DNA from: Fluviicola sp.
GTDB lineage: Bacteria; Bacteroidota; Bacteroidia; Flavobacteriales_D; Crocinitomicaceae
Assembly (NCBI RefSeq): GCF_029266855.1
Contig: NZ_JAQSWB010000001.1
Coordinates: 992,001 to 1,056,000, forward strand
Direction of reading: 5' to 3'
DNA length: 64,000 bases
The notes under the pieces are model-generated. The model did no database searches and had not been told where the DNA came from. It saw only the letters and a program-made list of their open reading frames with translations. This document shows, in pieces, positions 41,329 to 49,328 of the stretch (position 1 is its first letter; each line of letters begins with the position of its first letter). A program made the position numbers and the translations under genes.

Positions 41329-41336
41329 TACTTTTG
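41329..41336 (+). promoter_or_regulatory. Candidate -7 element TACTTTTG of the beta-helix lipoprotein gene
   Basis: Exact TAnnTTTG ending 2 nt before the ATG at 41339, which would leave almost no leader; the second ATG at 41342 may be the real start. Confidence 0.35.
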
Positions 41337-41338
41337 TC

Positions 41339-42730
41339 ATGATGAAACTAATTAAACTCATTCTCGGAGCAGCAATTTTTGCCTCTCTTGTGTTCAGTAA
41401 TTCGGCTTGTAAAAAGAAAAACCTGTTTGGAGAAGGCAATCTGAGCTTTTCGAACGACACCCTGGTTTTTGATACCGTTTTCACCACAATCGGCTCAACT
41501 ACAAAGTATTTCAAGATTTACAATCATCAGAATAAAGCACTAAAAATTAGCCAGGTCCAGTTAATGGGCGGAACCGCCTCCAAATTTAAATTAAATCTCG
41601 ACGGACTCCAGGGAACCAGTTTTTCAGATCTTGAAATTCCTTCCGGAGACAGTTTATTTTGTTTTGTAGAGGTGAAATTGAGCGTAAATGGTCAGAATTT
41701 ACCCGTCGTGGTAGAAGATTCGGTGCGGTTTACAACAAATGATGAAGATCAGTATGTAAAATTAGTAGCCTGGGGACAAGATATGTATTACCATTATTCC
41801 AACACCGGAATGGGAATCTTTGATACGAATGAAGGAACCTGGCAGAACGACAAACCCCATGTAATTTATGGTGCTGCGTTCGTAGATTCTGCTAAAACAC
41901 TCAATATTATTGGCGGCACGAAAATTTATCTCCATAAAAACTCTATTCTATGGAATTACAAAGGCACTCTGAATATCGACGGGGATTATAACAACAAAGT
42001 AATTATCCAGGGTGATCGCCTCGAAGCCTCTTACCAGGATGTTGCCGGACAATATTATGGAATCTACTTCCAGGAAGCCAGGCCTTCCATGATTGATAAT
42101 GCGATCATTAAAAATGCAACAGCCGGAGTGCACGTCGATTCGCGTGATGCAACATTTACACAAACCACCCTGACCATCTCCAATACCGAAATTAAGAATG
42201 CGGCAAGTTATGGTTTGTTCTTATTCGACGGACCGAAAGTTTACGGTGAAAATGTATTGGTTCACAGTACGGGTGTTCACTCTTTATTAGTTATTCAAGG
42301 TGCAGATTTCACTTTCAATCACTGTGACTTCTTGGGTTATGGTTCAGGTGAAGGAACAACTCCTGCGGTTGGAATTGCGAATTATTATAATAATGTCGTA
42401 GCTGATATTCCAAATGCCAATTTCAATAACTGTGTCATTTACGGAAGTAGTGGCCAGCATTTAGCCATTGATACCATCCAGCCCGGAGGATTGACCCTTA
42501 ATTTTCACTTTCGGAAATGTGTGATCCTGAAAAGCAGTTTCAATAACCCGATGTTTGAAAATTGTACTGCAGCAAATCCTCTGTTCATAAATCCCAGTGA
42601 AGACAATTTTAAGTTCTACGGAGCGTCCAGTTTAAACAATACCGGAAATCCTTCAACAGTAGCATTCGATATCAATGGTTATCCAAGACCTGACCTGAAT
42701 AATCCTGATATCGGAGCTATAAATTATTAA
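41339..42730 (+). CDS. Parallel beta-helix lipoprotein
   Basis: 463 aa. Signal with lipobox-like NSACKKK, Cys at about residue 24. Residues about 30-135 form an Ig-like/abnormal-spindle-type beta domain (TTKYFKIYNHQNKALKISQV). From about 170 to 420 the chain has right-handed beta-helix rungs (GTLNIDGDYNNKVIIQGDRL, IDNAIIKNATAGVHVDS, FNHCDFLGYG). Ends with NNPDIGAINY, a common end in such Bacteroidota proteins. Surface polysaccharide binding or lyase activity is possible; no catalytic residues are evident. Confidence 0.85.
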   Translation: MMKLIKLILGAAIFASLVFSNSACKKKNLFGEGNLSFSNDTLVFDTVFTTIGSTTKYFKIYNHQNKALKISQVQLMGGTASKFKLNLDGLQGTSFSDLEIPSGDSLFCFVEVKLSVNGQNLPVVVEDSVRFTTNDEDQYVKLVAWGQDMYYHYSNTGMGIFDTNEGTWQNDKPHVIYGAAFVDSAKTLNIIGGTKIYLHKNSILWNYKGTLNIDGDYNNKVIIQGDRLEASYQDVAGQYYGIYFQEARPSMIDNAIIKNATAGVHVDSRDATFTQTTLTISNTEIKNAASYGLFLFDGPKVYGENVLVHSTGVHSLLVIQGADFTFNHCDFLGYGSGEGTTPAVGIANYYNNVVADIPNANFNNCVIYGSSGQHLAIDTIQPGGLTLNFHFRKCVILKSSFNNPMFENCTAANPLFINPSEDNFKFYGASSLNNTGNPSTVAFDINGYPRPDLNNPDIGAINY

Positions 42731-42889
42731 TTTTTTCATTTTTTAGCTGGTAAAACTTCTTGGGAACCCTGAGCTGATACTTCAGCAGGAAAGTTGATCC
42801 TTGTCTCCCGGTAATTCAAGCGACTTTACAAGGTAGTTATCCCGGGTATATGCCGTACTTATCTCGATAATTGTACTAGATTTTAACAA

Positions 42890-42960
42890 GAGTCCGCCGT
42901 GGCGGACGAAGACTGTGGTTCTGTCGGTCAGATGACGGACGGAAAGCCGCGGGATATAGC
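42890..42960. repeat. REP2 structured repeat, copy 1 of the mdh array
   Basis: GAGTCCGCCGTGGCGGAC hairpin, then GAAGACTGTGGTTCTGTC, GACGGAAAGCCGCGGGATAT. Part of the repeat-filled stretch 42731-43261; 42731-42889 has nothing recognisable. Confidence 0.75.
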
Positions 42961-42970
42961 TACTATATTC

Positions 42971-43033
42971 CATAGATAAAGCATGGATACTCTATAGATA
43001 AAGCATAGATACTCCACAGATAAAGCATAGATA
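42971..43033. repeat. Short tandem repeat of about 23 nt
   Basis: CATAGATAAAG, CATGGATACTCTATAGATAAAG, CATAGATACTCCACAGATAAAG, CATAGATAAGAG in tandem (three units with small changes), joining REP2 copies 1 and 2. Confidence 0.65.
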
Positions 43034-43158
43034 AGAGTCCGCCGTGGCGGACGAAGACTGAGGCTCTGTCTCACTCGACCCGAAGCGATCATTTGTTTGA
43101 TCTGCTTTGGTCAAGACGGAAAAGCCGAGGGACATAACGTAGTTGTAGCATAGGTACT
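43034..43158. repeat. REP2 structured repeat, copy 2 (with an insert in its loop)
   Basis: Starts GAGTCCGCCGTGGCGGAC then GAAGACTGAGGCTCTGTCTC. Some 45 nt lie between CTGTCTC and AAGACGG where other copies have 3-5 nt. Then AAAGCCGAGGGACATAACGTAG. The present stop codon of mdh lies in this copy. Confidence 0.75.
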
Positions 43159-44159
43159 CCGTCTTTCAAGCATGAATGAGAGTCAGCGCTAGCGGACGAA
43201 GACTGAGGCTCCGTCTCACAAGACGGAATGCCGAGGGACATAACGTAGATATAGCATTCTCTTACGGCATTAGCAGCTTCAACAAACTTCGCCTGCTCAT
43301 CTGCAGTAAGTGTAATATCTACGATCTTTTCTACTCCGTTCTTCCCGATAATTGCAGGAACACCTAAACAGATGTCACTTTGACCGTATTCACCTTCAAG
43401 CATCAATGAACAAGGAATCATTTTCTTCTGATCACAAGCAATTGCCTGAACCATTACCGAAACAGCAGCTCCCGGTGCATACCATGCTGAAGTACCCAAT
43501 AATTTTGTAAGCGTAGCTCCTCCTACTTTCGTTTCTTCAACTACGTATTTTTGTTGCTCAGCATTTAGGAACTCCGTTACCGGAACACCATTTCTTGTTG
43601 CTTTGCTCAATAATGGAAGCATTCCTGTATCACTGTGTGCAGCGATTACCATACCGTCTACATCAGAGATCGGGCTTCCCAATGCTTCTGCCAAGCGGTA
43701 TTTGAATCTTGCAGAATCCAACGCTCCACCCATTCCGATAATCTTATGTCTTGGAAGACCTGAAGTTTTGTGCACCAAATAAGCCATTGTATCCATTGGG
43801 TTGGAAACAACGATAATGATAACTTCCGGAGAATGTTTTACCAGGTTTGCAGTAACATCCTTTACAATACCGGCATTGATCCCGATCAATTCTTCACGTG
43901 TCATTCCTGGTTTTCTGGGAATACCTGAAGTAATTACAGCGACGTGAGAACCTGCAGTTTTGCTGTAATCTCCTGTTGTTCCAGTAATTTGCGTATCGAA
44001 CCCGTTAAGCGATGCTGTTTGCATTAAATCCATTGCTTTACCTTCGGCAAATCCTTCTTTAATGTCTACTAACACTACTTCTGAACAGAAGTTTTTCATT
44101 GCAATATATTCTGCACAGCTTGCTCCTACAGCTCCTGCACCTACTACTGTTACTTTCAT
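43089..44159 (-). CDS. mdh: Malate dehydrogenase with repeat-derived C-terminus
   Basis: 356 aa against about 310 usual. Residues 1-301 are a normal LDH-like malate dehydrogenase: GAGAVGASCA (NAD loop), GIPRKPGMTREELI (substrate loop with Arg), SNPMD, MGGALDSARFKY and AHSDTGMLPL (catalytic His). After AANAVRE the frame runs into REP2 copies and adds 55 unrelated residues (CYIYVMSLGIPSCETEPQSS and onward). The last ten or so native residues, part of the C-terminal helix, are lost. The active site is intact, so the enzyme may still work. Oxidises malate to oxaloacetate in the TCA cycle. Single gene. Confidence 0.9.
   Translation of the reverse strand: MKVTVVGAGAVGASCAEYIAMKNFCSEVVLVDIKEGFAEGKAMDLMQTASLNGFDTQITGTTGDYSKTAGSHVAVITSGIPRKPGMTREELIGINAGIVKDVTANLVKHSPEVIIIVVSNPMDTMAYLVHKTSGLPRHKIIGMGGALDSARFKYRLAEALGSPISDVDGMVIAAHSDTGMLPLLSKATRNGVPVTEFLNAEQQKYVVEETKVGGATLTKLLGTSAWYAPGAAVSVMVQAIACDQKKMIPCSLMLEGEYGQSDICLGVPAIIGKNGVEKIVDITLTADEQAKFVEAANAVRECYIYVMSLGIPSCETEPQSSSASADSHSCLKDGVPMLQLRYVPRLFRLDQSRSNK
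43180..43262. repeat. REP2 structured repeat, copy 3, inside the mdh 3' end
   Basis: GAGTCAGCGCTAGCGGAC, GAAGACTGAGGCTCCGTCTC, ACAAGACGG, ATGCCGAGGGACATAACGTAG, ATATAGCATTCTC. Its right edge coincides with the last native mdh codons (43262). Confidence 0.78.
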
Positions 44160-44290
44160 TGTTTTATAATTAAATGATAAATCTATTTCTTTAAAGCGCC
44201 ACGAATTTAAGAATAAAACTTTGCTCCTACTGTAAATTTTGTGCAGAAATCACGTTATTTGTAAACAGGTTATTAAAAATCCAAAATTGT

Positions 44291-44375
44291 GAATTCAAAA
44301 TTCAAAAACAAGTGCGCGGCTATTATCCGGATGGCCGTTTTCACTTCATCATTTTGAATTTTACATTTTGAATTC
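44291..44375. repeat. AT-rich inverted repeat upstream of mdh
   Basis: GAATTCAAAATTCAAAA near 44291 is inverse to TTTTGAATTTTACATTTTGAATTC at 44352-44375; the loop has a GC-rich core. A similar string lies at 63610-63640. No gene in 44160-44424. Confidence 0.5.
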
Positions 44376-44424
44376 CTTTAAAGAGGCAACCCTATTGACA
44401 ATCCTTCGTTATTGAAAAGAGACA

Positions 44425-44994
44425 GTGAAACAGAATTGGGAATTAGAAGATATAATTGAAGGCTGTAAGTCGTCCGACAGGAGGGCACAAGAGCAATTAT
44501 TCAAGAAGTTTTACGGGAAAATGCTTGTTGTTTGTCAACGGTACATTCGCGATAAAGATTCAGCCCAAGAAGTTTTACAGGAAGGTTTCATTAAGGTCTT
44601 TGAACATATTAAAGGTTACGACAAGAAAGGATCTTTTGAAGGTTGGATGAGAAGAATTATTGTGAATTGTGCAATTGATTCGATTCGAAAATCTAAAAAA
44701 GATTGGTTGCTTAGCGATAATGACAATGATTTCAAATACATCCCGGAAGAAGATGAACTCGGGGAAGAATGGGAAATCACAACATTAAAAGCTGAAGTTG
44801 CCATGGAAGCCATTAACAAGCTTTCTCCAGCCTACAAAGCAGTTTTCAACTTGTATGTGATGGAAGAATTTACACACAGGGAAATTGCGGAAATCCTCGA
44901 AATCAGTGAGGGAACGTCGAAATCTAATTTAGCAAAAGCCAAAATGAACCTTCAAAATTATTTGAAACAAAAATTTACAAAAATCGCTCAATGA
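44425..44994 (+). CDS. Sigma-70 family (ECF-type) RNA polymerase sigma factor
   Basis: 189 aa, GTG start at 44425. Region 2: CQRYIRDKDSAQEVLQEGFI and FEGWMRRIIVNCAIDSIRKS. Region 4: INKLSPAYKAVFNLYVMEEF then THREIAEILEISEGTSKSNL. No regions 1 or 3, so ECF class. The stop overlaps the start of the next gene by 4 bp (ATGA), as expected for sigma and anti-sigma pairs. Confidence 0.93.
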   Translation: MKQNWELEDIIEGCKSSDRRAQEQLFKKFYGKMLVVCQRYIRDKDSAQEVLQEGFIKVFEHIKGYDKKGSFEGWMRRIIVNCAIDSIRKSKKDWLLSDNDNDFKYIPEEDELGEEWEITTLKAEVAMEAINKLSPAYKAVFNLYVMEEFTHREIAEILEISEGTSKSNLAKAKMNLQNYLKQKFTKIAQ

Positions 44995-46256
44995 AGAACA
45001 TTGAACAGATCATAAAAAAGTCCCTTGAAAACCATGAGTTGCCCTACAACGAGGCTGCATGGGAATCTCTGTCTAAAAGATTAGACGGGACAACTCCTTC
45101 TCCTTTCTACCGTAAATGGTGGGTTGCAGCTTCAGTTGGTACCGTACTTGTAGGGTCCGCACTGTTTTTCGCACTGAACTCTCAGTCAGAATCTGCTCGA
45201 ACAAAAGAGAATGCACCTGTAATCAGTCAAAATACAACTGCTGAACAAACGAACAATCATCTGGAAGGTCGTTTGGATAAAAATGAGTATACAAGCCCTC
45301 AAACAAATACACATCAGACTGAAAAACAAGTGTCAAACGGCACTCAGTCAGCTCCTGTTGAAAATGGCAATAACCAAAACAATGAAAATCATTTGGTTCA
45401 AACATCAAAAGGAGAAGCCAATTCGGCAACGCAAAACTCTCAAGGTTCTTTAAAAAACCCTTCTGATGATGGCGGTGCTCAAAAAACAAATTACTTACCA
45501 GCAAACACAAACAAAACCAGGTATTGTATTGGTGACGAGATTGAAATTGCAAATCCAAATGACAACTCATCGGTTTCTGTTATCCAAAACAATAGAACTA
45601 TTCTCATTGTAAAACCAGGGACTAAAAAAGTCTTTGCAGCAAGCAATGAAGGCACTATTGACCTGGTTGTTGGAAATCAAAAACAAACGATTTCTGTTAG
45701 TAAACCAAGCTCTGACCTGTACATCAGCGTTGATCCTACTTTATTGTATGAAGATGGGGTTCCTGCAATTCGATTCACGGTTTCCGGAAATCATTCACCT
45801 GTTCATTGGACCGTTGAAAAGCATGCTTTTGAAAGTGAAGACGGTACATTAATTGTTCATCCGTATAAAGGAAAAGAAATCAGCGTTTCTGCATCTGCAA
45901 AAGATCAAAATGGTTGTGCCGTTGTTGAACAGAAAAGAATTACTCTATCTGAAGATTACAATTTGAATGCACAGGAAGCAATTGATTTAAATTCAAATGA
46001 TTCGAGAGTTTCCACTTTTATGCCACATGCTCTGAAAGAACGTAAAACTCCATTTGAATTATATATTTACGATACAAAAAGCGGAAGGGTTATCTACAAA
46101 ACGACTGACGTATCTGCAGGTTGGAATGGTGTTGATAGCAATACAGGTGAAGTTTTGAAAAATGGAGCCGTTGTCTTATGGAAAGTTGTCATGGGAAATC
46201 CTAATCCGGGAGAACCAAGAGAATATAAAGGAACGATCGTTATCAGAACGCAATAA
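44991..46256 (+). CDS. Anti-sigma-like single-pass membrane protein with gliding-type C-terminal domain
   Basis: 421 aa. The first 40 residues are cytoplasmic (MKNIEQIIKKSLENHELPYN), followed by one membrane helix (about 44-63, WWVAASVGTVLVGSALFFAL). Then a Gln/Asn/Thr-rich linker to about 175, PKD-like beta domains, and a C-terminal segment FELYIYDTKSGRVIYKTTDV then AGWNGVDSNTGEVLKNGAVV, which matches the gliding-motility-associated C-terminal domain of Bacteroidota. As a coupled partner of the sigma factor it is probably its anti-sigma factor, with an outer sensing part. No zinc motif is seen. Confidence 0.8.
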   Translation: MKNIEQIIKKSLENHELPYNEAAWESLSKRLDGTTPSPFYRKWWVAASVGTVLVGSALFFALNSQSESARTKENAPVISQNTTAEQTNNHLEGRLDKNEYTSPQTNTHQTEKQVSNGTQSAPVENGNNQNNENHLVQTSKGEANSATQNSQGSLKNPSDDGGAQKTNYLPANTNKTRYCIGDEIEIANPNDNSSVSVIQNNRTILIVKPGTKKVFAASNEGTIDLVVGNQKQTISVSKPSSDLYISVDPTLLYEDGVPAIRFTVSGNHSPVHWTVEKHAFESEDGTLIVHPYKGKEISVSASAKDQNGCAVVEQKRITLSEDYNLNAQEAIDLNSNDSRVSTFMPHALKERKTPFELYIYDTKSGRVIYKTTDVSAGWNGVDSNTGEVLKNGAVVLWKVVMGNPNPGEPREYKGTIVIRTQ

Positions 46257-46259
46257 AAT

Positions 46260-47201
46260 TTAGCACCAGACTACTACTGGGTATTGGGAAAGGAAACTTT
46301 CCCTTTTTTGTTTTAATTGCCTGAGATATTCTTCCGCTTTTTTGGATTCCGGATACATCAGCTTGTGTTCCTCCATTTTGCGAAGCTTCATGATTTCTTC
46401 TATCAGCTCATTTGTTTGAGTAGAAAAAAGTTCTTCTTTAAGAAAGTCCCAGACAAATTCTGTTGCCTCATCTGAAGGATGGACGCCATCCACATCAAAG
46501 TAACGATAATCTCTCAACACATCGTTGACTAATTCATAAGCCGGAAAATAATGTACTGAATCTCTTTTAAGAAGAGAAACCAAACGAAACAATTCCGATT
46601 TTGACCGGGAATTCTCCATCAAACCATCACGGATGTAGCGAACTGGGCTAACAGTAAAAACGATTTGAATACTTGGATTTACACTTTTCAATTCCTTTAT
46701 GGCCGATTCCCAAATCGAAGCCATCTCCTCTGCCCCGGTCAATTCCTTTTCAAAAAATGAGTGTGCCTGCTGGTGACAATTGGCCACCAGATTCCCGGAT
46801 TGCTTCAGACGGTATCCATGAGCAGAACCGAGCGTTATCACCAGGAGTTTAGCTTTCTGCAAAGAAATTCTAAGCTCTTTCATTTGTTGCTCCACCAATG
46901 CCTCCAATCCGGATGCAGTCATGGAATATAAGACGCTGCTTGCATCATAACTCACATGGACATCTTCCTTTTGCACAAATCCACTCCATTCTGCTTTGCC
47001 AAATGCCATTAGAATCTGTTTTGCCAATGGAACGGGATGAAAGATCACTCCTAAAGGATTATCCATTACCCGAAAACCGGCTCTGCGAAACCAATAAGAC
47101 ATCGTGGATGAAAAACAGGACCCCAATTGAACGATTTCATCACCGTGCTGAATTTTCGGGAAAGCTTTCTTCTGACTTAAACTTGCTGCTGAAATAATCA
47201 T
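46260..47201 (-). CDS. GSCFA-domain protein
   Basis: 313 aa. The family name motif appears as QLGSCFSSTM near residue 26, followed by GVIFHPVPLAKQILMAF and the SGNH-hydrolase-like VITLGSAHGYRL and FTVSPVRYIRDGL, then DGVHPSDEATEFVW. This suggests an esterase or acyl-transferring SGNH-type fold, with Ser in GSCFS, Asp and His in DGVHPS. It overlaps the deacetylase gene by 4 bp (ATGA). Confidence 0.9.
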   Translation of the reverse strand: MIISAASLSQKKAFPKIQHGDEIVQLGSCFSSTMSYWFRRAGFRVMDNPLGVIFHPVPLAKQILMAFGKAEWSGFVQKEDVHVSYDASSVLYSMTASGLEALVEQQMKELRISLQKAKLLVITLGSAHGYRLKQSGNLVANCHQQAHSFFEKELTGAEEMASIWESAIKELKSVNPSIQIVFTVSPVRYIRDGLMENSRSKSELFRLVSLLKRDSVHYFPAYELVNDVLRDYRYFDVDGVHPSDEATEFVWDFLKEELFSTQTNELIEEIMKLRKMEEHKLMYPESKKAEEYLRQLKQKRESFLSQYPVVVWC

Positions 47202-48481
47202 TTGAATTGTTCTAATGTATAATCAAATACTTTCTTCCATCCTTTCCATTTTCCAGCTTCGGCAAGTGTTTCATTGTGCCAGATAAAACAAAAAGTCCCC
47301 CCATATACTTTGACTTCCCGGATCAGTTGATCCACGGCTTGTGAACTTTGCTCAATACTCATTTTTTTATATTCAAGCAAGGTTCCATCCATATAAACGA
47401 AAGGCACAATTCTGTAATTTGGGTAGGATTCATTGGCCAATAAGTCAAAGAAAGCATGTTCACGTGCAGTACCGGCTCTAAAACCATAATCATCAGCATA
47501 GCCCATTGTAAAATCTTTTTCAAAACCGTGCTCCATCATTCGATGGTACGTTTGAGGCAAATTGAGTTTCAAAAAATGCTGCCTGGATTCTGTGATTACT
47601 TTTGAAGTGATTGCTTTAATTCGCCTTACTTCCCGCTCCAGTTTCTCATCGGAATAATTACTCGCGTAGCTCGGATGCAATCCTAAATGTCCCAAACGAC
47701 TTATTTCTGATATGAGCTCCTGGTGTCTCGGATCATTCCATGCAATATTCGTGTCGTATTTTGCATAGTTCCCTAATTGCCAAAACACACGTGTTTCGGG
47801 ATAATCGTTATATACGGACCGGATAATTTCGAAAGAATCAAAAGGATCCTTCAATTCTCCCCGTTGAACCAACTTCCTGGTTTTTATCCGATCTTTATTG
47901 TTCTTTAGCAAATCTTTGCTATTTGAAAGCCAGGAGCGCCAGCCCTCTTTCCACTTGAAGGCGTAGGTATTATCGATATCAAAAGAGGGAATAATCCGAA
48001 TCGTTTTTTGAGATTCTAATCGCTTAAGATATTCGGGAGAATACACCTTGAAAAAGACTTCTATCCAACGTTCCACAATTTGGATATGCAGCCAGCCGAA
48101 TTTGCTTTGCAGGCTTTCCTTTGAGGTAAATCTGCCATGCTTATCGGGAAACTTAGAGTGATATTCTTCATAACGGGTGAGGACGTAGAAAACAGCTGCT
48201 AATGGATCAGGAACAGCATCAAACTTCAAACAATCGACATTTCCCCAACTTCCCTTTTCTACCAGAATAGAGTCACGAAATTGTTCTTCAAACAGCAAAC
48301 CTGCCGGATTTAAAATCGGGGAATGGTCAAATTCGAAATTGGAATAGGAAATTTTTGCTCCTTCAAAGGAAGTAAAAACCTGTTTGTCATTAGTCAGTTG
48401 ATATTCTAAACCATGCTCCCTGAACACAAAATCCAGGGTATAAATTAAACGGACAGAGATTTCATCAACGTAAAACAACAT
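47198..48481 (-). CDS. Polysaccharide deacetylase-family protein
   Basis: 427 aa. N-terminal 130 residues are a separate domain found in Bacteroidota relatives (probably the DUF7033 type). The deacetylase-like barrel has RIIPSFDIDNTYAFKW (Asp pair), LGLHPSYASNYSDE (HPS motif) and FCFIWHNETLAEAG. It may act on cell-surface sugars, though the catalytic set is not fully clear. Between radC (3 bp) and the GSCFA gene (4-bp overlap), so one operon. Confidence 0.85.
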   Translation of the reverse strand: MLFYVDEISVRLIYTLDFVFREHGLEYQLTNDKQVFTSFEGAKISYSNFEFDHSPILNPAGLLFEEQFRDSILVEKGSWGNVDCLKFDAVPDPLAAVFYVLTRYEEYHSKFPDKHGRFTSKESLQSKFGWLHIQIVERWIEVFFKVYSPEYLKRLESQKTIRIIPSFDIDNTYAFKWKEGWRSWLSNSKDLLKNNKDRIKTRKLVQRGELKDPFDSFEIIRSVYNDYPETRVFWQLGNYAKYDTNIAWNDPRHQELISEISRLGHLGLHPSYASNYSDEKLEREVRRIKAITSKVITESRQHFLKLNLPQTYHRMMEHGFEKDFTMGYADDYGFRAGTAREHAFFDLLANESYPNYRIVPFVYMDGTLLEYKKMSIEQSSQAVDQLIREVKVYGGTFCFIWHNETLAEAGKWKGWKKVFDYTLEQFK

Positions 48482-48484
48482 TTC

Positions 48485-49177
48485 TCAAAGAAGTTCTTGA
48501 TCTGAGAAGCTAAAGTAGCCATTATCTGTGATAATGAGATGATCAAGAACAGGCATTTCAATAAGCTCTCCGAATTGTTTGATCTGTTTGGTGATTTTCT
48601 TATCTGATTCACTCGGTTTACGATTTCCGCTCGGATGATTGTGAGCCAGAATAATAGCTGAGGCATCCATATCAATTCCGTACTTAAATATAATTTTGGG
48701 ATCAACATAAGTTCCTGAGACTCCGCCTATAGACAATTGCTTAACCCGAACCAATTCATTTGCACGATTAAGGTACATAACAAAAAACTCCTCGTGGCTC
48801 AAATCTGTGAAATAAGGCCTAAACTCCTTAAAAGCCCTCTCAGAACTATCAATTTTCGGACGTTTTTTAATCCGGATTTCTTTTCTTCTGCGCCCCAACT
48901 CCAAAGCAGCTAAAATAGAAACTGCCTTCGACTTGCCAATTCCTTTAACCTCACAGAACTGAGACAATCTCAATTTTCCGAATTCATATAAATCACCTTT
49001 TGACAACAAAAGTAACTCCCTTCCCAAATCAACTGCTGATTTATTTCCGCTACCCGTCCCAATAAGAATTGCAATTAATTCTGCGTCCGAAAGCGAGTTT
49101 CTTCCTTTAAGCATCATTTTCTCACGTGGTCTATCCTCTTCCGACCAGTGACGGATTGTCATTTTTTGCACTTGCAT
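48485..49177 (-). CDS. radC: RadC-family protein (JAB/MPN domain)
   Basis: 230 aa. N-terminal helix-hairpin-helix part: RPREKMMLKGRNSLSDAELI, LIGTGSGNKSAVDLGRELL. C-terminal JAB metalloprotease-like domain with the metal motif ILAHNHPSGNRKPSESDKKI (HxH...SxxD). Originally linked to DNA repair, but the function is not established. First gene of the radC / deacetylase / GSCFA operon. Confidence 0.95.
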   Translation of the reverse strand: MQVQKMTIRHWSEEDRPREKMMLKGRNSLSDAELIAILIGTGSGNKSAVDLGRELLLLSKGDLYEFGKLRLSQFCEVKGIGKSKAVSILAALELGRRRKEIRIKKRPKIDSSERAFKEFRPYFTDLSHEEFFVMYLNRANELVRVKQLSIGGVSGTYVDPKIIFKYGIDMDASAIILAHNHPSGNRKPSESDKKITKQIKQFGELIEMPVLDHLIITDNGYFSFSDQELL

Positions 49178-49328
49178 TTCACCTTTTTTCCCATGAAGGT
49201 AAGAAAATAGTTCTGGTCAAAAAAGCATTTAAAAATTTATTTTTCCATTTTTTTCAACATTTTTATCTTAAAATATAATCAATGTTATTTCTTTCAAATT
49301 CAGACTATAAAGTGCTATTTTTAGTGTT

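Noticed and set aside
42875-42890. Displaced native end of mdh (reverse reading TLVKI then stop) left of the REP2 array
   Set aside because: Only about five codons, too short to separate from chance without a related mdh to compare.
42971-43033. CRISPR-like array
   Set aside because: Units of about 23 nt follow directly on each other with no unique spacers, and there are no cas genes.
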